A DNA stretch of 64,000 nucleotides from Ziziphus jujuba. Lineage: Eukaryota > Streptophyta > Magnoliopsida > Rosales > Rhamnaceae. Location of the stretch: the NCBI RefSeq assembly GCF_031755915.1, contig NC_083379.1:25358001-25422000 (forward strand), given 5' to 3'. A program made the position numbers and the translations under genes. Shown piece by piece: positions 1 through 11,037 of the stretch (positions within the stretch are counted from its first letter, which is position 1; the number at the start of each line of letters is the position of its first letter). Below the pieces are notes generated by a model. That model saw only the letters and a program-made list of their open reading frames with translations, had not been told where the DNA came from and did not search any database.

Positions 1-992
1 TCCAAGTTATAATTAAAACACCCACAAAACAGCAATTAGATCACAAGTATGTTTTAATTAAACTTATCAACAGAACAGTAGCAAAAAGCAAGTAATACTT
101 AATGAATTTTTAAACACCTAATTCTAGGGTTTCTAACAAAAAATAAGGCAAATTAACAAAGGAAATTTTGGAATCAATAAGAACTGGACTAGATGGTAAG
201 AAATTAAGAATTCAAGAATAAAATTTAGAGAAGGAAATTCAAAAACGAACAATAATCAAATTGAACAAAAATGTAGGATACTTGTTGGTTTTTGTTCTTT
301 GTAATTCAATTTTTTGTATCAATCAATTAACCAATTCTAATCCAAATAGTTTTAGCACCCAAATTCAATATCCAGCAGCAAGATTGAATTTTCAGCAACC
401 CCAAATAATAATTAAATAAGCAACAACTCAGCAACTTCAACAAATTTCAAGCAAACAAATTCAAACTTTAAATTTCAACAAATCGACTTTTTCTGCAACT
501 TTCTTTTATTCGGCTTTTTTTTTTTTACTCATTCACAGAACTTTAAACATGACTCCAGTAGCAAGAATCAACAAAAAAATTACAATTCCAACACCAAAAT
601 TTCACCAAACCTGTGACTTAACTCCAATGACAACAAATTGCACAACTTCTAGATTTTTACGCAATATGCTTTCAAAACTCTCTCTCTTTTCTTTTTCTTT
701 TTTTGAATGTATGAATGCAACTAATTAAGATTAAAAATCAAGAAAAATAAAAAATAAACCAAATTAACATGAACAATGATGAAAAACAACCAACAAACTA
801 AGAAGCAAAAATACAGTAAAACAAGGAAAACCTAATTTTACTAAGAATATTTTTTTTTTATTTTTTTTTAATGCAGAACGTATATGAAATGAATACAACC
901 TTAACCTAATGCTAAAATTGCAGATTAACATAAGAGTGAATAAAACAAATAAGATAGATTAAACCTGAACAAAATTCCACTCTGATACCAAA
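1..992 (-). mobile_element. 5' leader of gypsy element A, with primer-binding site
   Basis: This is the untranslated leader of a minus-strand Ty3/gypsy element whose 5' LTR starts at 993. It matches, in reverse, the leader at 8581-9676: both carry the TTAATTAAAACA..TTGTGATCTAATTGC block, poly-A/T tracts and the same AT-rich text. The primer-binding site is the complement of 977-990 (TGGTATCAGAGTGG), two bases from the LTR edge and complementary to the 3' end of tRNA-iMet. The gag lies beyond the left window edge. No protein is expected here. Confidence 0.85.
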
Positions 993-1968
993 TGATACGA
1001 ACCTAGGTTGACTCGCGCCTAAACACATATTATATTAGCCAGGATCTCAACTAAGTTAAGTTCTTCTTGGAAAACCTTAACCCCTAACAACCTATGATTA
1101 GAAACCTTGGTATAATGAAGACACCACAATAGGTTACGGATGTCCTATTGATAAGTCAAAACTAAAACACTCACTCTCTAATGTTGTTTCAGGTGTTCAA
1201 AGAGAACTAAGAGAATTCTTTCTCACAATTCATTTTTTAAATATTATTGAAGGTGTGTTCTTGCTAAAAAACAAGCCTTTAAATAGGCTACATGATGCGA
1301 ATCTACCCGAACCCGTATAACCGACAACCCACTAGGGTGCCGTTACGGATGAAAGTTGGACCAATCACTAGAGCACAAGCCAAGTTCAAGGATAACATTG
1401 CTGTGCTTATTTAAAGGATAAATCATAATCAAGAAGGAATGATCATGACCAAAGAACCAAGACTTGTTTTGCTGATACAAGAGCTGGAGACTGGTATGGA
1501 CCCGGGTGATGGTTTTGGTACATTTCCGGAGTCCGGGAAGCATGAAATGGTTCCAATGCTTTATGGGTTCAATACATATGCCTAAGAGGTAATGGAATCA
1601 AGTTAAGGCAGCCTCAAATGCAATCAAAAAGGGCTTGTACGGACAACATCAACAATTTGGCCGAATTTGCTGTATTGCTTGCTGGCTTTACTGTATTAGA
1701 CTTTTCTTATTTTTCCAAGCATGGGCAACGTGTGGGACTTCATATTCAGCTTATTTGGCATCCTACAAAGCATCTAGAAGCTGATGTGGAGCTCAAAGAG
1801 GTCAAAGATTGATCAAAGTCAACTTGATCAAAAGGCTAGCATTTTTAGTTTCCGAATTTGTTTTTAATTTTTGTTTTAGGAAACTACCATTACTTTTTGG
1901 CTTTTATTTATTTAATTTCTGGACAAATAACTTTAGGAAGGTTTTTATTTTATTATTTCCATTGTAAA

Positions 1969-2006
1969 TTAATTAATTCCTAATTTAGTATAAAGGAATT
2001 AATTAA
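1969..2006. repeat. Conserved LTR inverted repeat (12-bp arms)
   Basis: TTAATTAATTCC at 1969-1980 and GGAATTAATTAA at 1995-2006 are perfect inverted arms around a 14-base loop. The same pair, with small changes, recurs in the other main-family LTRs (for example near 6530, 8140, 15925, 26201 and 57215). It lies upstream of the TATA-like box. It could be a cruciform, a protein site or a sequence-composition effect; its role is unknown. Confidence 0.7.
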
Positions 2007-2112
2007 TCAAACTTATATTAGGAAAGGAAGTATAGTTTCGGTCAACTAGGTTTCTTTATGTGTGGTGGCCGATTTTCTTTATGTTCTAGGGTTTTTAAGT
2101 TGTCTTTTCAAA

Positions 2113-2141
2113 GCCTATTTAAAGGCTTATTTTCCAATAAG
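2113..2141 (+). promoter_or_regulatory. LTR TATA-like box and polyadenylation-like signal
   Basis: CCTATTTAAAGGC (2113-2125) followed by CAATAAG (2135-2141) is kept in the main-family LTRs, for example 6676-6705, 8287-8317 and 16067-16090. The order fits an LTR promoter at the U3/R boundary followed by a poly(A) signal. This is a call from motif and position; no transcript start is known. Confidence 0.5.
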
Positions 2142-2668
2142 AATACAACTTTTAATTTGATTAAGAAAATACTTATGAGATTAATTATCTCTTTGTTCTT
2201 TGAGAACACCTAAAACACCATTAGAGAATTGGTTGTTTTAGCTTGACTTATCAATTGGTTTTCCATCCCCTATTGGGGCGTCTACATTATACCAAGGTTT
2301 CTAACCACAGATTGGTTAAGGGTTGAGGTCCATTCCATTAAAACTTGAACTTAATTAAGATCCGGGCTAATATAATACAGGTTTAGGAGTAAGTCGTCCT
2401 AGGTTCGTATCTCTACAATCATAAAACAATAAACCCTAAAAGCTAAGACAAAAATCGGCCAAAGAGATTAGGAAACAAGTTTGGCCGATTCTTTCACTAC
2501 TTTCCTAAACTAAATAATATTAATTAATTCCTTTATTTTGAATTAGGAATTAATTAATTTAGAAGCAAAATATTTCCTTTAGTTTGGTGGATTCTCTCAC
2601 TACTTTCATAAACTAAACCAGAACCCCCGCGAGTTATTGGTTGTGCAGGTTCGGGCGGGTTCTCATCA

Positions 2669-3052
2669 CGTGTTCTCACTTCAATAGTAACAAATTGCAC
2701 AATTTTTAGATTTTATGCAATATGCTTTCAAAATTCTCTTTTTTGTTTTTTGAATATATGAATGCAACTAATCAAGATTAAAATGAAAAGGAAAATAAAT
2801 AAAAAACCAAATTAACAACACCAATGATGAAATGCAACCAACAAACTATGAAGTAAGAATACGATAAACAAGAAACTTTAATTCGACTATGAATAAATTT
2901 TTAATTTTTAATTTTTTTTTTAATACAGAATGTGTATGAACTAAGAGAAATCTTAACCTAATGCTAAAATTGTAGATTAACATGAAACAAAAAAAAAAAC
3001 AAAAAAAAATAAGGTAGATCAAATCTGAACAAAATTCATTTCTGATACCAAA
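2669..3052 (-). mobile_element. Leader fragment of gypsy element B
   Basis: This matches, in reverse, the same leader as 600-992: ACAAATTGCACAA, ATGAATGCAACTAAT and the AT-rich block before the primer site recur in order. The degraded primer site is the complement of 3037-3050. Element A (LTR edge at 2668) inserted into this leader. The LTR of B follows at 3053. Confidence 0.8.
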
Positions 3053-4085
3053 TGATATGAACATAGGTTGACCCACGTCTAAACCTGTATTATATTAGCC
3101 AATATCTCAATTAAGTTCAAGTTCTTATGGAAAAACCTTAACACTTAACCAACTTGTGATTAGAAATCTTGGTATAATAAAGATGCCACAATAGGTTATG
3201 GAAGTCCTATTGATAAGTCAAACTAAAACACTCACTCTCTAATGGTGTTTTAGGTGTTCGAAGATAACAAAGAGAATTCTATCTCACAAATAAAGCAATA
3301 AACCCTAAACAACTAAGAGAGAACTGGCCAAGCATTGTCAATTTCCTAATGTGGTTGAAATTCCATCCATTTCCTAATTCTAATTTGATTAATTAAATCC
3401 TTTATTTTGAGTTAGGAATTAATTAATTTAAAATGGAAATAAGAAAAAAAATAAATTTCCTAAGTTAATTTGTCTAGCAAATAAATAAATAAAAGCCAAA
3501 TAAAAGACTAATTTCCTAAAACAAAAGTCAAACTCAAATTAGAAAACTAGTTGACTAGTTTGACCACTAAGGTATCATTGACTAATATCTAGCTTCTAAA
3601 GGCTTGAAATCAGCTGCCATGGGCCATGTAGGATGCCAAATAGGATTATTTATGATCCCCATATGTTGCCTTTGATTGGAACAAAGAGAAAATGCCAAAT
3701 CAACAAACTACACTAATGTCAGCAACAAAAATAGCATTTTCGGCCAAAAACTCCATCTATGGGCAAACCACCATATTAGACACTTTTGATTCTACCTGCT
3801 CTTGATTCCATGACCTATTAGTGATATTCATTGAATTCATGAAGTGTTGGATCCATTCCTTTCTGCCTGGAGTTGATATTTGCACGAAAACAACTACTGG
3901 GGTCCGTATTGACCTCCACCACTTGAATGCTTAAAATAGGCTTTGAATCTTTGGGTATGAACAAGCCCTTTTAAGAATTGATTACACCTTGGATGAAGGT
4001 AGGCTGGTTGTCCTTAATCTCTTGGCTTGATCCTTAGTGACTTCCCGAACTTTAATTATATTGGATTAGCACCTCAGCGAGTTGC
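3053..4085 (-). mobile_element. 5' LTR of gypsy element B, truncated
   Basis: A minus-strand LTR starts with the complement of TTCATATCA at 3053 and keeps the TATA-like block, the 12-bp inverted repeat and most of the tail-coding part. It stops within the first ~40 bp of the LTR, near 4085, where the text switches to plus-strand pol of another copy. No target duplication is visible at the switch, so a deletion or rearrangement joined the two. Confidence 0.8.
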
Positions 4086-4089
4086 TGGT

Positions 4090-4844
4090 CATGATTTATA
4101 AAGATGTATTTTTAAATGATCATGCTAATCCCAAAGAACATGAATTGCCAAGTTCTATTTCTTCTCTTTTGTAAGAATTTGATGATGTCTTTTCGGAGGA
4201 AATTCCTAATGGTTTGCCACCAATATGAGGGATTGAAAATCAAATTGATTTTGTGCCGAGAGCTGCAATAGGCCTACATATAAGAGTAATTCTGAGGAGA
4301 CAAGGGAGCTCCAAAGGCAGGTAAGTGAGTTGTTAGATAAAGGATATATTAGGGAAAGTATGAGTCCATGTGTTGTTCCCATTTTGCCAGTACCTAAAAA
4401 AGATGGTTCATGGTGCATGTGTGTATATTGTAGAGCCATAAATAATATTACCTTTAAATATAGGCATCCAATTCCTCGGTTAAATGATATGTTGATAAAT
4501 TACATGGCGCATGCATGTTTACTAAAATTAATCTTAGGAGTGGATATCATTAAATCGGAATGAAAGAGGGTGATGAATGGAAAACTGCATTTGAAACTAA
4601 GTATGGATTGTATGAATGGTTAGTAATGCCATTTTGTTTAACTAATGCACCTAGTACTTTCCAGAGAATAATAAACCATGTTATGTGTCCATTCATTGGA
4701 AACTTTATGGCTGTTTATTTTGATGATATTCTTGTGTATAGTAGGCATTTAGATAGGCATGTAGAACATCTTAAGCAAGTTTTAAATATTCGTAGGAAGG
4801 AAAGATTATTTGCTAAACTTAAGAAGTGTGATTTTTGCAAAGAT
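4090..4844 (+). pseudogene. Ty3/gypsy reverse transcriptase fragment (element E)
   Basis: Broken frames give a Ty3/gypsy RT: a linker with EFDDVFSEEIP and LPPIRGIE, then [39 protein letters not shown], the D-containing LGVDI, WKTAFETKYGLYEWLVMPF, LTNAPSTFQR and the catalytic YFDDILVYS, ending at KLKKCDFC. RT copies RNA into cDNA in the virus-like particle. Frame breaks lie near 4150-4330 and a TGA follows IIKSE at 4561. The YxDD box is intact. The fragment stops at the copia insertion (TSD AAGAT) and resumes at 14787 with integrase tail, so RNase H and most of integrase were already lost. Confidence 0.9.
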
Positions 4845-5853
4845 TGTTGGAGTTTGGTGTGGTTTTAGGTTCACTTGGCCAAGAGTGTTGTATGTTGGAG
4901 TTTGGTGTGGTTTTAGATTCACTTCGCCAAGAGTGTTGTACACAATGTGTTAGTCTTGTGCATAACCTTTAATCCCATTTTTGGTTTGATGTTTAGGTGA
5001 TTTTTGTGTTTGTTTTTGTTACGGTGATATTTAGGATTGTTAGGATTTTTGTTTTGAAGGAAGAAGAAGAAGATGAAGAAGAAGAGAAGATGTTAGAGTA
5101 GGCCACACAAAACTAGACAGCATACTTAGTCATCTTTGCTTTTCATTCATTTGTTGTATATATAGATACAAAACTAGTCTCATACATGTGAGGTATGTGT
5201 GGGACCAAATGGAAGTCTTTAAAATTCAAAATTTACACATTTCCTACTCAAAATTATGATACATAACTGCTCAACCACATGCTTCACATGTGAGTGCATA
5301 ATTATGACAAGAGTTGGTGAGATTTTGAATTTCAAAAAATTGTCTCCACCTAATCCTGTACTACTACTTTGACCAGATGGAAAGCTGGGATATATGGGGA
5401 ACACCAAGTCCAAAAGAATTGGGTAAGGCCTCCAATTCATCTGAAACCTATGGACCATAACTGCTGGAAATCTCAACAGTTACGCCAATTTGCAACCTGC
5501 ATATCTTGGGCTTCCCAAACCTTTTTGAGTCATTCTTTTTCTATATTTTCATTACATGTCCATTAAAACATATCCAAAAATCACAACCTCATTCTAAAAG
5601 CTAGGAGAATGCCAGCCCCAACAATGGACCTATGTTGCTAGAAACACTATTTCCAGAACATAGCCATTTTACAAAATAAAATCAAAACCCAACAAAGAGA
5701 CAATTCCTAAGCTAAATACAATAGAACTTAGGCATTCAAAAGGTAGTTAAAGGAACATAAAACATAGCCATAAATATTGCATTAGGTCATTCAACAAAAT
5801 ATTCCTTTTAAAGAAAGAAAAAGGGTACAAACCTTGGTGGATTTTCGTTTACA
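4845..5853 (-). mobile_element. Copia 3' LTR
   Basis: It aligns end to end with the 5' LTR at 13782-14781, including the GGAAGAAGAAGAAGATGAAG tract and the TTTGTTGTATATATAGAT block. About 30 bp of the outer U3 edge are missing where it meets the integrase remnant at ~5853. The outer 48 bp are tandemly duplicated (4845-4892 and 4893-4940, starting TGTTGGAGTTTGGTGTGG), which the 5' LTR does not share. Confidence 0.88.
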
Positions 5854-5931
5854 CTCATGGGACCACACACATTTGGCTCTTTTTGGCTCTCCATGCACCA
5901 ATTTTAGGAAATGGCAACCTAGTGGACTTTC
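5854..5931 (-). pseudogene. Copia integrase start, remnant
   Basis: On the minus strand the text encodes LPFPKIGAWRAKKS and CGPM, the stretch between the GAG-pre-integrase zinc-binding domain and the integrase core of Ty1/copia elements. It continues the reading from 6972-7447 across the gypsy solo LTR and then ends abruptly at the copia LTR. The integrase core, RT and RNase H are absent. TSD CTTTC of the inserted solo LTR is at 5927-5931. Confidence 0.75.
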
Positions 5932-6971
5932 TGATGCAAACTCGCCCGAGCTCGCACCATCGACAACTCACTAGGGTACTGATCCGATACGGATGAAGAC
6001 TGGACCGATCATTAGGGCTAAAGCTAAGAGGTTTAAGGACAACCTTGCTGCCTTTATCCAGAGAGTAATTCATTATCAAAAGGGCTTGTCCCTACCCGAA
6101 GATAAAAGACCTATTTTAAGTATCCAAGTGGTGGAGGCCGATACATTGGATACCCATACATCGGACATTTTATATCGGACACCCTTGCCTCGGACATCTG
6201 ATCTCAGACTTCGGACATCGGATGTAACTTAGCTTGGACAAACATCAGTTAGCTCGGCCAGACACAACTTAGCTCGGACAGACATCAGTTAGCTCGGCCA
6301 GACGCAAGTTACCGCGGACAGACATCAGTTAGTTTGGATAGGCCATAAGTTAGCTCGGACATCAACCAGACATAAGTTAGCTCGGTTGAAGACATAATTC
6401 AGCCTAGATGTCAAAGTCAACTCGTTACCTAATTTGCAATTGACTTTCTTTCTTTTTGGGTTTTTATTTATTTATTTTATGGACAAATAACTTTAGGAAG
6501 GTTTCTATTTTATTCTTTCAATTATAAATTAATTAATTCCTAATTTAATATAAAGGAATTAATTAATCAAACTTAAATTAGGAAAGGAAGTATAGTTTCG
6601 GCCAAGTAGGTTTCCTTATGTGTGTGGCCGGTTTTTCCTAGGGTTTTTAGGGTTTTATTTGTTTCTTTCAAAGCCTATTTAAAGCCTTATTCTTCAATAA
6701 GAATACAACTTTGATTTGATTAAGAAAATACTTGTGAGATTAATTACCTCTTTGTTCTTTGAGAACACCTAAAGCACCATTAGAGAATTGATTGTTTTAG
6801 CTTGACTTATCAATTGGTTTTCCATCCCCTATTGTGGTGTCTACATTATACCAAGGTTTCTAACCACAGGTTGGTTAGGGGTTGAGGTCAATTCAATTAG
6901 AACTTGAACTTAATTAAGATCCGGGCTAATATAATACAGGTTTAGGAGCAGGTCGTCCTAGGTTCGTATCA
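5932..6971 (+). mobile_element. Solo gypsy LTR with a tandem-repeat insert, TSD CTTTC
   Basis: The LTR starts TGATGCAAACTC and ends GGTTCGTATCA, flanked by CTTTC at 5927-5931 and 6972-6976. It disrupts the copia integrase. The tail-coding part reads GPIIRAKAKRFKDNLAAF and then stops after VVEADT, where the normal middle of the LTR is replaced by a 20-bp repeat array (6130-6407). The distal half, with the 12-bp inverted repeat, TATA-like box and terminal CGTATCA, is normal. Confidence 0.92.
6130..6407 (+). repeat. 20-bp tandem repeat array inside the solo LTR
   Basis: The core has consecutive 20-mers close to ACATCAGTTAGCTCGGACAG, at 6242, 6262, 6282, 6302 and 6322, with diverged units at 6221 and about 6342-6407. 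Alternate units match better (ACATCAGTTAGCTCGGCCAG at 6242 and 6282), giving a 40-bp higher order. A shorter TCGGACAT pattern precedes it (6160-6220). The array replaces LTR sequence and I see no copy in the other LTRs here. Confidence 0.88.
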
Positions 6972-7447
6972 CTTTCCAAGTTGACAAACTTCACACACAT
7001 TTTTCACATCATCAATCAAGGGCATATCATTCACCAAAGCATTAGTATTCTTCATTGCACCATAATTAGAGTGACCAAGCCTTTTATGTCAAAGTTGAGA
7101 AATGGACTCAACTTTGCCTCTCAAAGCTTGTCCACTATCTAGTAAATCCAACCTATAGCTTTTATCTTTCAAGGTAACTTTAAACACCTCATTTCAAAAG
7201 CATCTGATATCAAACAACCATCAAACTAAAGTTCAAAACATATCCCTTTTCAACAAATTGTGCAATACTCAATAATCACATAATGAAGGTGCATATAGAA
7301 CATTTTGGATAAGTTTTATATGTTTCTTAGTGTTAAATGAGATGTCTCCTTTTCCTTCTACATCCATGAAGCTTCCATTCCCAATCTTCACCCTTGTCTT
7401 GTAGGATCGGTCAAGCTCCACAAAGTTGGTTTCTTCAAAAGCCATGT
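6972..7447 (-). pseudogene. Copia protease tail and GAG-pre-integrase domain
   Basis: Minus-strand translation gives FEETNFVELDRSYKTRV, KIGNGSFMDVEGKGD and LIQNVLYAPSL, the stretch after the copia protease active site. Then come a broken HKRLGH motif and CEVCQLGK, which mark the GAG-pre-integrase zinc finger. Several stops break it (for example after PSLCDY). It continues the protease at 12583-12694 across the gypsy element, whose TSD CATGT is at 7443-7447. Confidence 0.85.
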
Positions 7448-8580
7448 TGATGTGATTCCGCCCGATCCTGCACAACCTACAACCCGCTAGGTTGCTGACC
7501 CAATACGTATGAAGATCGGACCGATCATTAGGGCTTAAGCTAACAGGTTGAAGGAAAACCTTGCTGTCTTTATTCAAGGGGTAATTCACTCTCAAAAGTA
7601 CTTGTCCATAGCCAAAGATACAAGGCCTGTTTTGGGCATACAAGTGGTGGAAGTAGATACGGAGCCGGGTAGCAATTTTGGTGCATTTATGGAGTCCGAG
7701 CCGCAAGAAATAGTTACAAATCTTTATGGATTCAATAAATATCACTAATATTTCATGGAAACAAGTCAAGGCATAAGAAAAACCAACTTGTACGGACTTG
7801 TACGGACAGATACAAAATTTAGTCAAAAATTACTGTATTTTATGCTTGCTTTACTGTATTTTACTGAGTTGGCTTTTTCTCTTTCCTCCTAGCAAGGGAA
7901 ACGTGTGGGACTCTATAATAAGCAAGCTTATTTGGCATCCTAAAAAGCATATTGAAGCTGATTTGGAGCTCAAATTGGTCAAAGAATGGTCAAAGTCAAC
8001 TTAGTCAAAAGACTAGTATTTTAGTTTCCTAATTTGATTCTACTTTTTGTTTTAGGAAATTATCATTACTTTTTTGTTTTCATTTATTTATTTTTTGGAA
8101 TAATAAGTTTAGAAAAGTTATTGTTTTATTATTTTCATTGTAAATTAATTAATTCCTAATTCAAAATAAAGGAATTAAGTAATCCAAATTAGATTAGGAA
8201 AGGAGTAAGAATTTCGGCCACCATAGGAAACCACTTTGTATGGCCAGTTTTCCTTTTATATTTAGGGTTTATTTTTTGACTTTGTAGCCTATTTAGAGGC
8301 TTAATTTTCAATAAGAATAAACCTTGAATTTTATACAAAAATTAATTTGTGATATTGAATTCTCTTTGTTCTCTTTGAACACCTAAAACACCATTAGAGA
8401 GTGAGTGTTTTAGTTTGACTTATCAATAGGACTTCCATCACCTATTGTGGCATCTTCGATATACCAAAGTTTCTAATCACAGGTTGGTTAGGGGTTGAGG
8501 TGACCACTAAAACTTGAATCTAATTAGATCCAGGCTAATATAATATGGGTTTAGGCGTAGGTCGTCCTAGGTTCGTATTA
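7448..8580 (+). mobile_element. 5' LTR of element 1
   Basis: 1133 bp, TGATGTGATTCC to GGTTCGTATTA. It carries the tail-coding part (7505-7747), a duplicated ACTTGTACGG (7788-7807), the 12-bp inverted repeat near 8140, TATTTAGAGGC and AATAAG. The ACTTGTACGG duplication marks a subfamily shared with the 3' LTR and, more loosely, with element N. Confidence 0.92.
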
Positions 8581-8582
8581 TT

Positions 8583-8596
8583 TGGTATCAGAGCCA
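8583..8596 (+). other. Primer-binding site, tRNA-iMet type
   Basis: TGGTATCAGAGCCA starts two bases after the 5' LTR. This is the standard plant site complementary to the 3' end of initiator methionine tRNA, used to prime minus-strand DNA synthesis. It is the best-preserved copy in the window along with 16319-16332. Confidence 0.92.
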
Positions 8597-9676
8597 AATT
8601 TTACTCAGGTTTGATCCATCTTTCTTTGCTTTATTTGTTTTCGTTTTATTCTGCAATTTTAGCATTAGGTTAAGGTTGCATCCATCCCATACACATTCTG
8701 CACCTTAACAGAAAAAAAAAATTCATTCCTAGTTGAATTAGGATTTCCTAGTTTTACCGTATTTTTGTTTCCTAGTTTGCTGGTTGTCTGTCATTATTGT
8801 CCTTGTTAATTTTGGTTTTTGTTGATTTTTCTTTCTTGTTTTAGTCTTGAATATTTGCATTCATATATTCAAAAAAAAAAAATGCACTTTTGTTTCTGTT
8901 GGAGGCCACGGGTTTGGTGGATTTTTGGTGTGGAAGTGCGATTTTTGGTGTTGATCTTTGCTACTGCAGTTGTTTTATGTTCTGTGAGTGAAAAAAAAAA
9001 AAAAAGAAGAAGAAGAAGAAGAAAAAGCAGAAAAAAAAAATTCGGATTGTTGAATTTGGTGTTTGCTGGAAATTTCTTTGAACTGCTGCATTGTTGACTA
9101 ATTGTTACATATTTGGAGTTGCTGAAGAATTATTTTTGCTGTTGGATATTTGGATTGTGGATGTTTAAATTATTTGGATTAAAATAAGATAAAGGAATTG
9201 ATACAAAACTTGAATTACGAGAACAACAACCAACACTATTCTATATTTTTGTTCGATTTGATTCTTGTTGGTGTTTGAAATTCTTTTTCCTAAATTTTAT
9301 TCTTGAATCCTTAATATCTTACCATCTGGTCCAGTTCTTAAAAATTCTTAAATTTTCTCATTTTTTTGACTCATTTTGCATAGAAAAGCCGAAAACTAGG
9401 ATTTGATAATTCCTTCGGTATTGCTTACTTTTTGCTACTGTTTTGTTGATAAGTTTAATTAAAACATACTTGTGATCTAATTGCTATTTGTTGGTGTTTT
9501 AATTAGAACTTTGAGCTAATTCATTGAGTATAAAAAGGCAAGAGTGTGTGAGCTTAAAAGAGGATGAAAGTCAAAACTAGTGTGAAAACATGAGTGTCGA
9601 GACCTTGATTGAGTGAAACATGTGAGGGAGTGACTTTTGGTGAGAATTTATTTTATTTTGCATTATTTATACTAAC
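8597..9676 (+). other. Untranslated leader of element 1
   Basis: About 1.1 kb of T-rich sequence with A-tracts and a (GAA)n run (9005-9025) lies between the primer site and the gag ATG. It recurs in all main-family copies with an intact 5' side. The short frame at 8819-9097 is low-complexity (lysine/arginine runs) and is not a gene. Packaging and dimerisation signals would be expected here but cannot be pointed to. Confidence 0.7.
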
Positions 9677-11037
9677 ATGGCAGATTCAAGGGTGATAAGA
9701 GGAGATACGCCTTTAAGAATTAATGAAGAAGAGTCCGTAGGATTCCATGGCAGTTCCCGAGATTCAGGGAGTGGTGAGCAAACGGACATGAGAGCTGTCT
9801 TGGAGCAACTACAGCAGATGAATACTCAATTTGACCATTTAAATCAAAGGATGGGTAGGTTAGAAACATCCCAAGGAGGGCCGAATATAAGGTTAGATGC
9901 TCATGGACATCAGGCCGAGGGCGACTAAAAGAGGAATTCATGGGAAGTAACTATGGAGATGACTTGGAGGAGGGGTTTGATGAAATTGTTTAACCTCAAG
10001 AAAGGACAATCCATGGGAGACCAGCAAGGAATGAAGATGATGATCTAGGGAATATCAAGGTAAACATTCCACCTTTCATGGGAAAAAGTGATCTGGAAGC
10101 ATATTTGGAATGGGAGGAGAGAATGGAGATGATTTTTTATTGTCATAATTATTCGAAGGCCAAGAAGGTGAAGTTGGCAGCAATAGAGTTTGGTCATTAT
10201 GCACTCCAATGGTGGACCAATGAGCAAAACACCCAAAGGAGAGTTGGAGATGACTTGATCACTACATGGTGACAAATGAAAGGAGCCATAAGGAAGCAAT
10301 TTGTACCATCACACTATCATAGGTTGCTCCATTAAAGGCTTCAATCTTTATCTCAAGGAAATAGGTCCGTGGAGGATTATTACAAGGAGATGGAGATGGT
10401 TATGATGAGGCTAAGTATGAATGATTATAGAGAAGGAACTATGGCAAGTTCCCTTGGTGGTTTGAATCGTGAGATAGCCAATCAACTTGAATTGCAACAA
10501 TATATGGAATTAGAGGAGATGTTGCATGTGGCTATTAAGCTTGAGCATCAATTAAAGAGGAGGGGCATAAGCTCATGGTTTGGAGGAGTTTCCAACAATG
10601 GAAGATCAATTAAAAATGGCTGGAGAAACAATCTAAGCTATGAAAGCAAGCCAAAGCTGAAGGTGGGAGAAGAAAGCACCAATCGGCCAAAAAGGGAGCC
10701 TAAAGCCGAATCCGTCCACGCACATAAAAATGAGGTAAAATCTGATCCTAAACCTTCAAGATCAAGAGAAATTATTTGTTTTAAGTGCCAGGGACGAGGA
10801 CACGTCGCTAGCCAATACTCGAATAGAAGGATCATGGTATTAAAAGGCAATGGTGAGCTAGAGTCGGAAAGTGAAGAAAGTGAATGTGAAACTGAGCAAG
10901 AGGAGAAGGAAGAGCTTGAAGGTGAGGCCAAAACTTTGAATGCTTCCCATGCTGAATTAAGCTTGGTTTCTAGGATAGTGCTGACTGTATACAAAGATGA
11001 GGATGAAATTCAAATAGAGAACATCTTCCACACTTGA
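9677..11037 (+). pseudogene. Gypsy gag, element 1
   Basis: The ATG at 9677 starts MADSRVIRGDTPLRINEEES, the same start as in elements C, F and H. Order: a coiled, Gln-rich N-terminus (LEQLQQMNTQFDHLNQRM), a frame change near 9930, and the retrotransposon gag core with IPPFMGKSD, YLEWEERMEMIF, HYALQWWTNEQ and VEDYYKEMEM. It ends with a zinc knuckle, CFKCQGRGHVASQY, that has lost its last Cys, and an acidic tail (ESESEESECETEQEE). Internal stops are TGA at 10270 and TAA at 10333; the gag frame then runs into protease across one TGA at 11035. Gag forms the virus-like particle. Confidence 0.9.

Larger units (their letters stand above)
1293..2412 (+). mobile_element. Solo LTR of the main gypsy family, TSD CTACA
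   Basis: A 1120-bp LTR starts TGATGCGAATC and ends GGTTCGTATCT (final A changed to T). It is flanked by CTACA at 1288-1292 and 2413-2417. There is no primer site or internal region next to it, so it is a solo LTR left by LTR-LTR recombination. The first ~270 bp still resemble the polyprotein tail. It sits in the LTR of minus-strand element A and is therefore younger than A. Confidence 0.92.
993..2668 (-). mobile_element. 5' LTR of gypsy element A, interrupted and internally deleted
   Basis: The LTR's 3' edge is TGATACGAACC (reverse) at 993 and its 5' edge is the complement of ..TTCTCATCA at 2668. A plus-strand solo LTR (1293-2412) splits it. Without the insert and one duplication only about 550 bp remain of the usual ~1.1 kb, because the part that encodes the polyprotein tail is mostly gone. 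The flank beyond 2668 is the leader of another element, so A inserted into element B. The far duplication lies outside the window. Confidence 0.8.

Noticed and set aside
6221..6407. CRISPR-like array
   Set aside because: Repeats abut without unique spacers and lie in a plant LTR.
8583..8596. tRNA gene piece
   Set aside because: TGGTATCAGAGCCA is a primer-binding site next to an LTR; no tRNA body is present.
8819..9097. 92-codon frame with a KKKRRRRRRK-like run
   Set aside because: It lies in the non-coding leader and comes from poly-A and GAA tracts; the other leader copies do not keep it.
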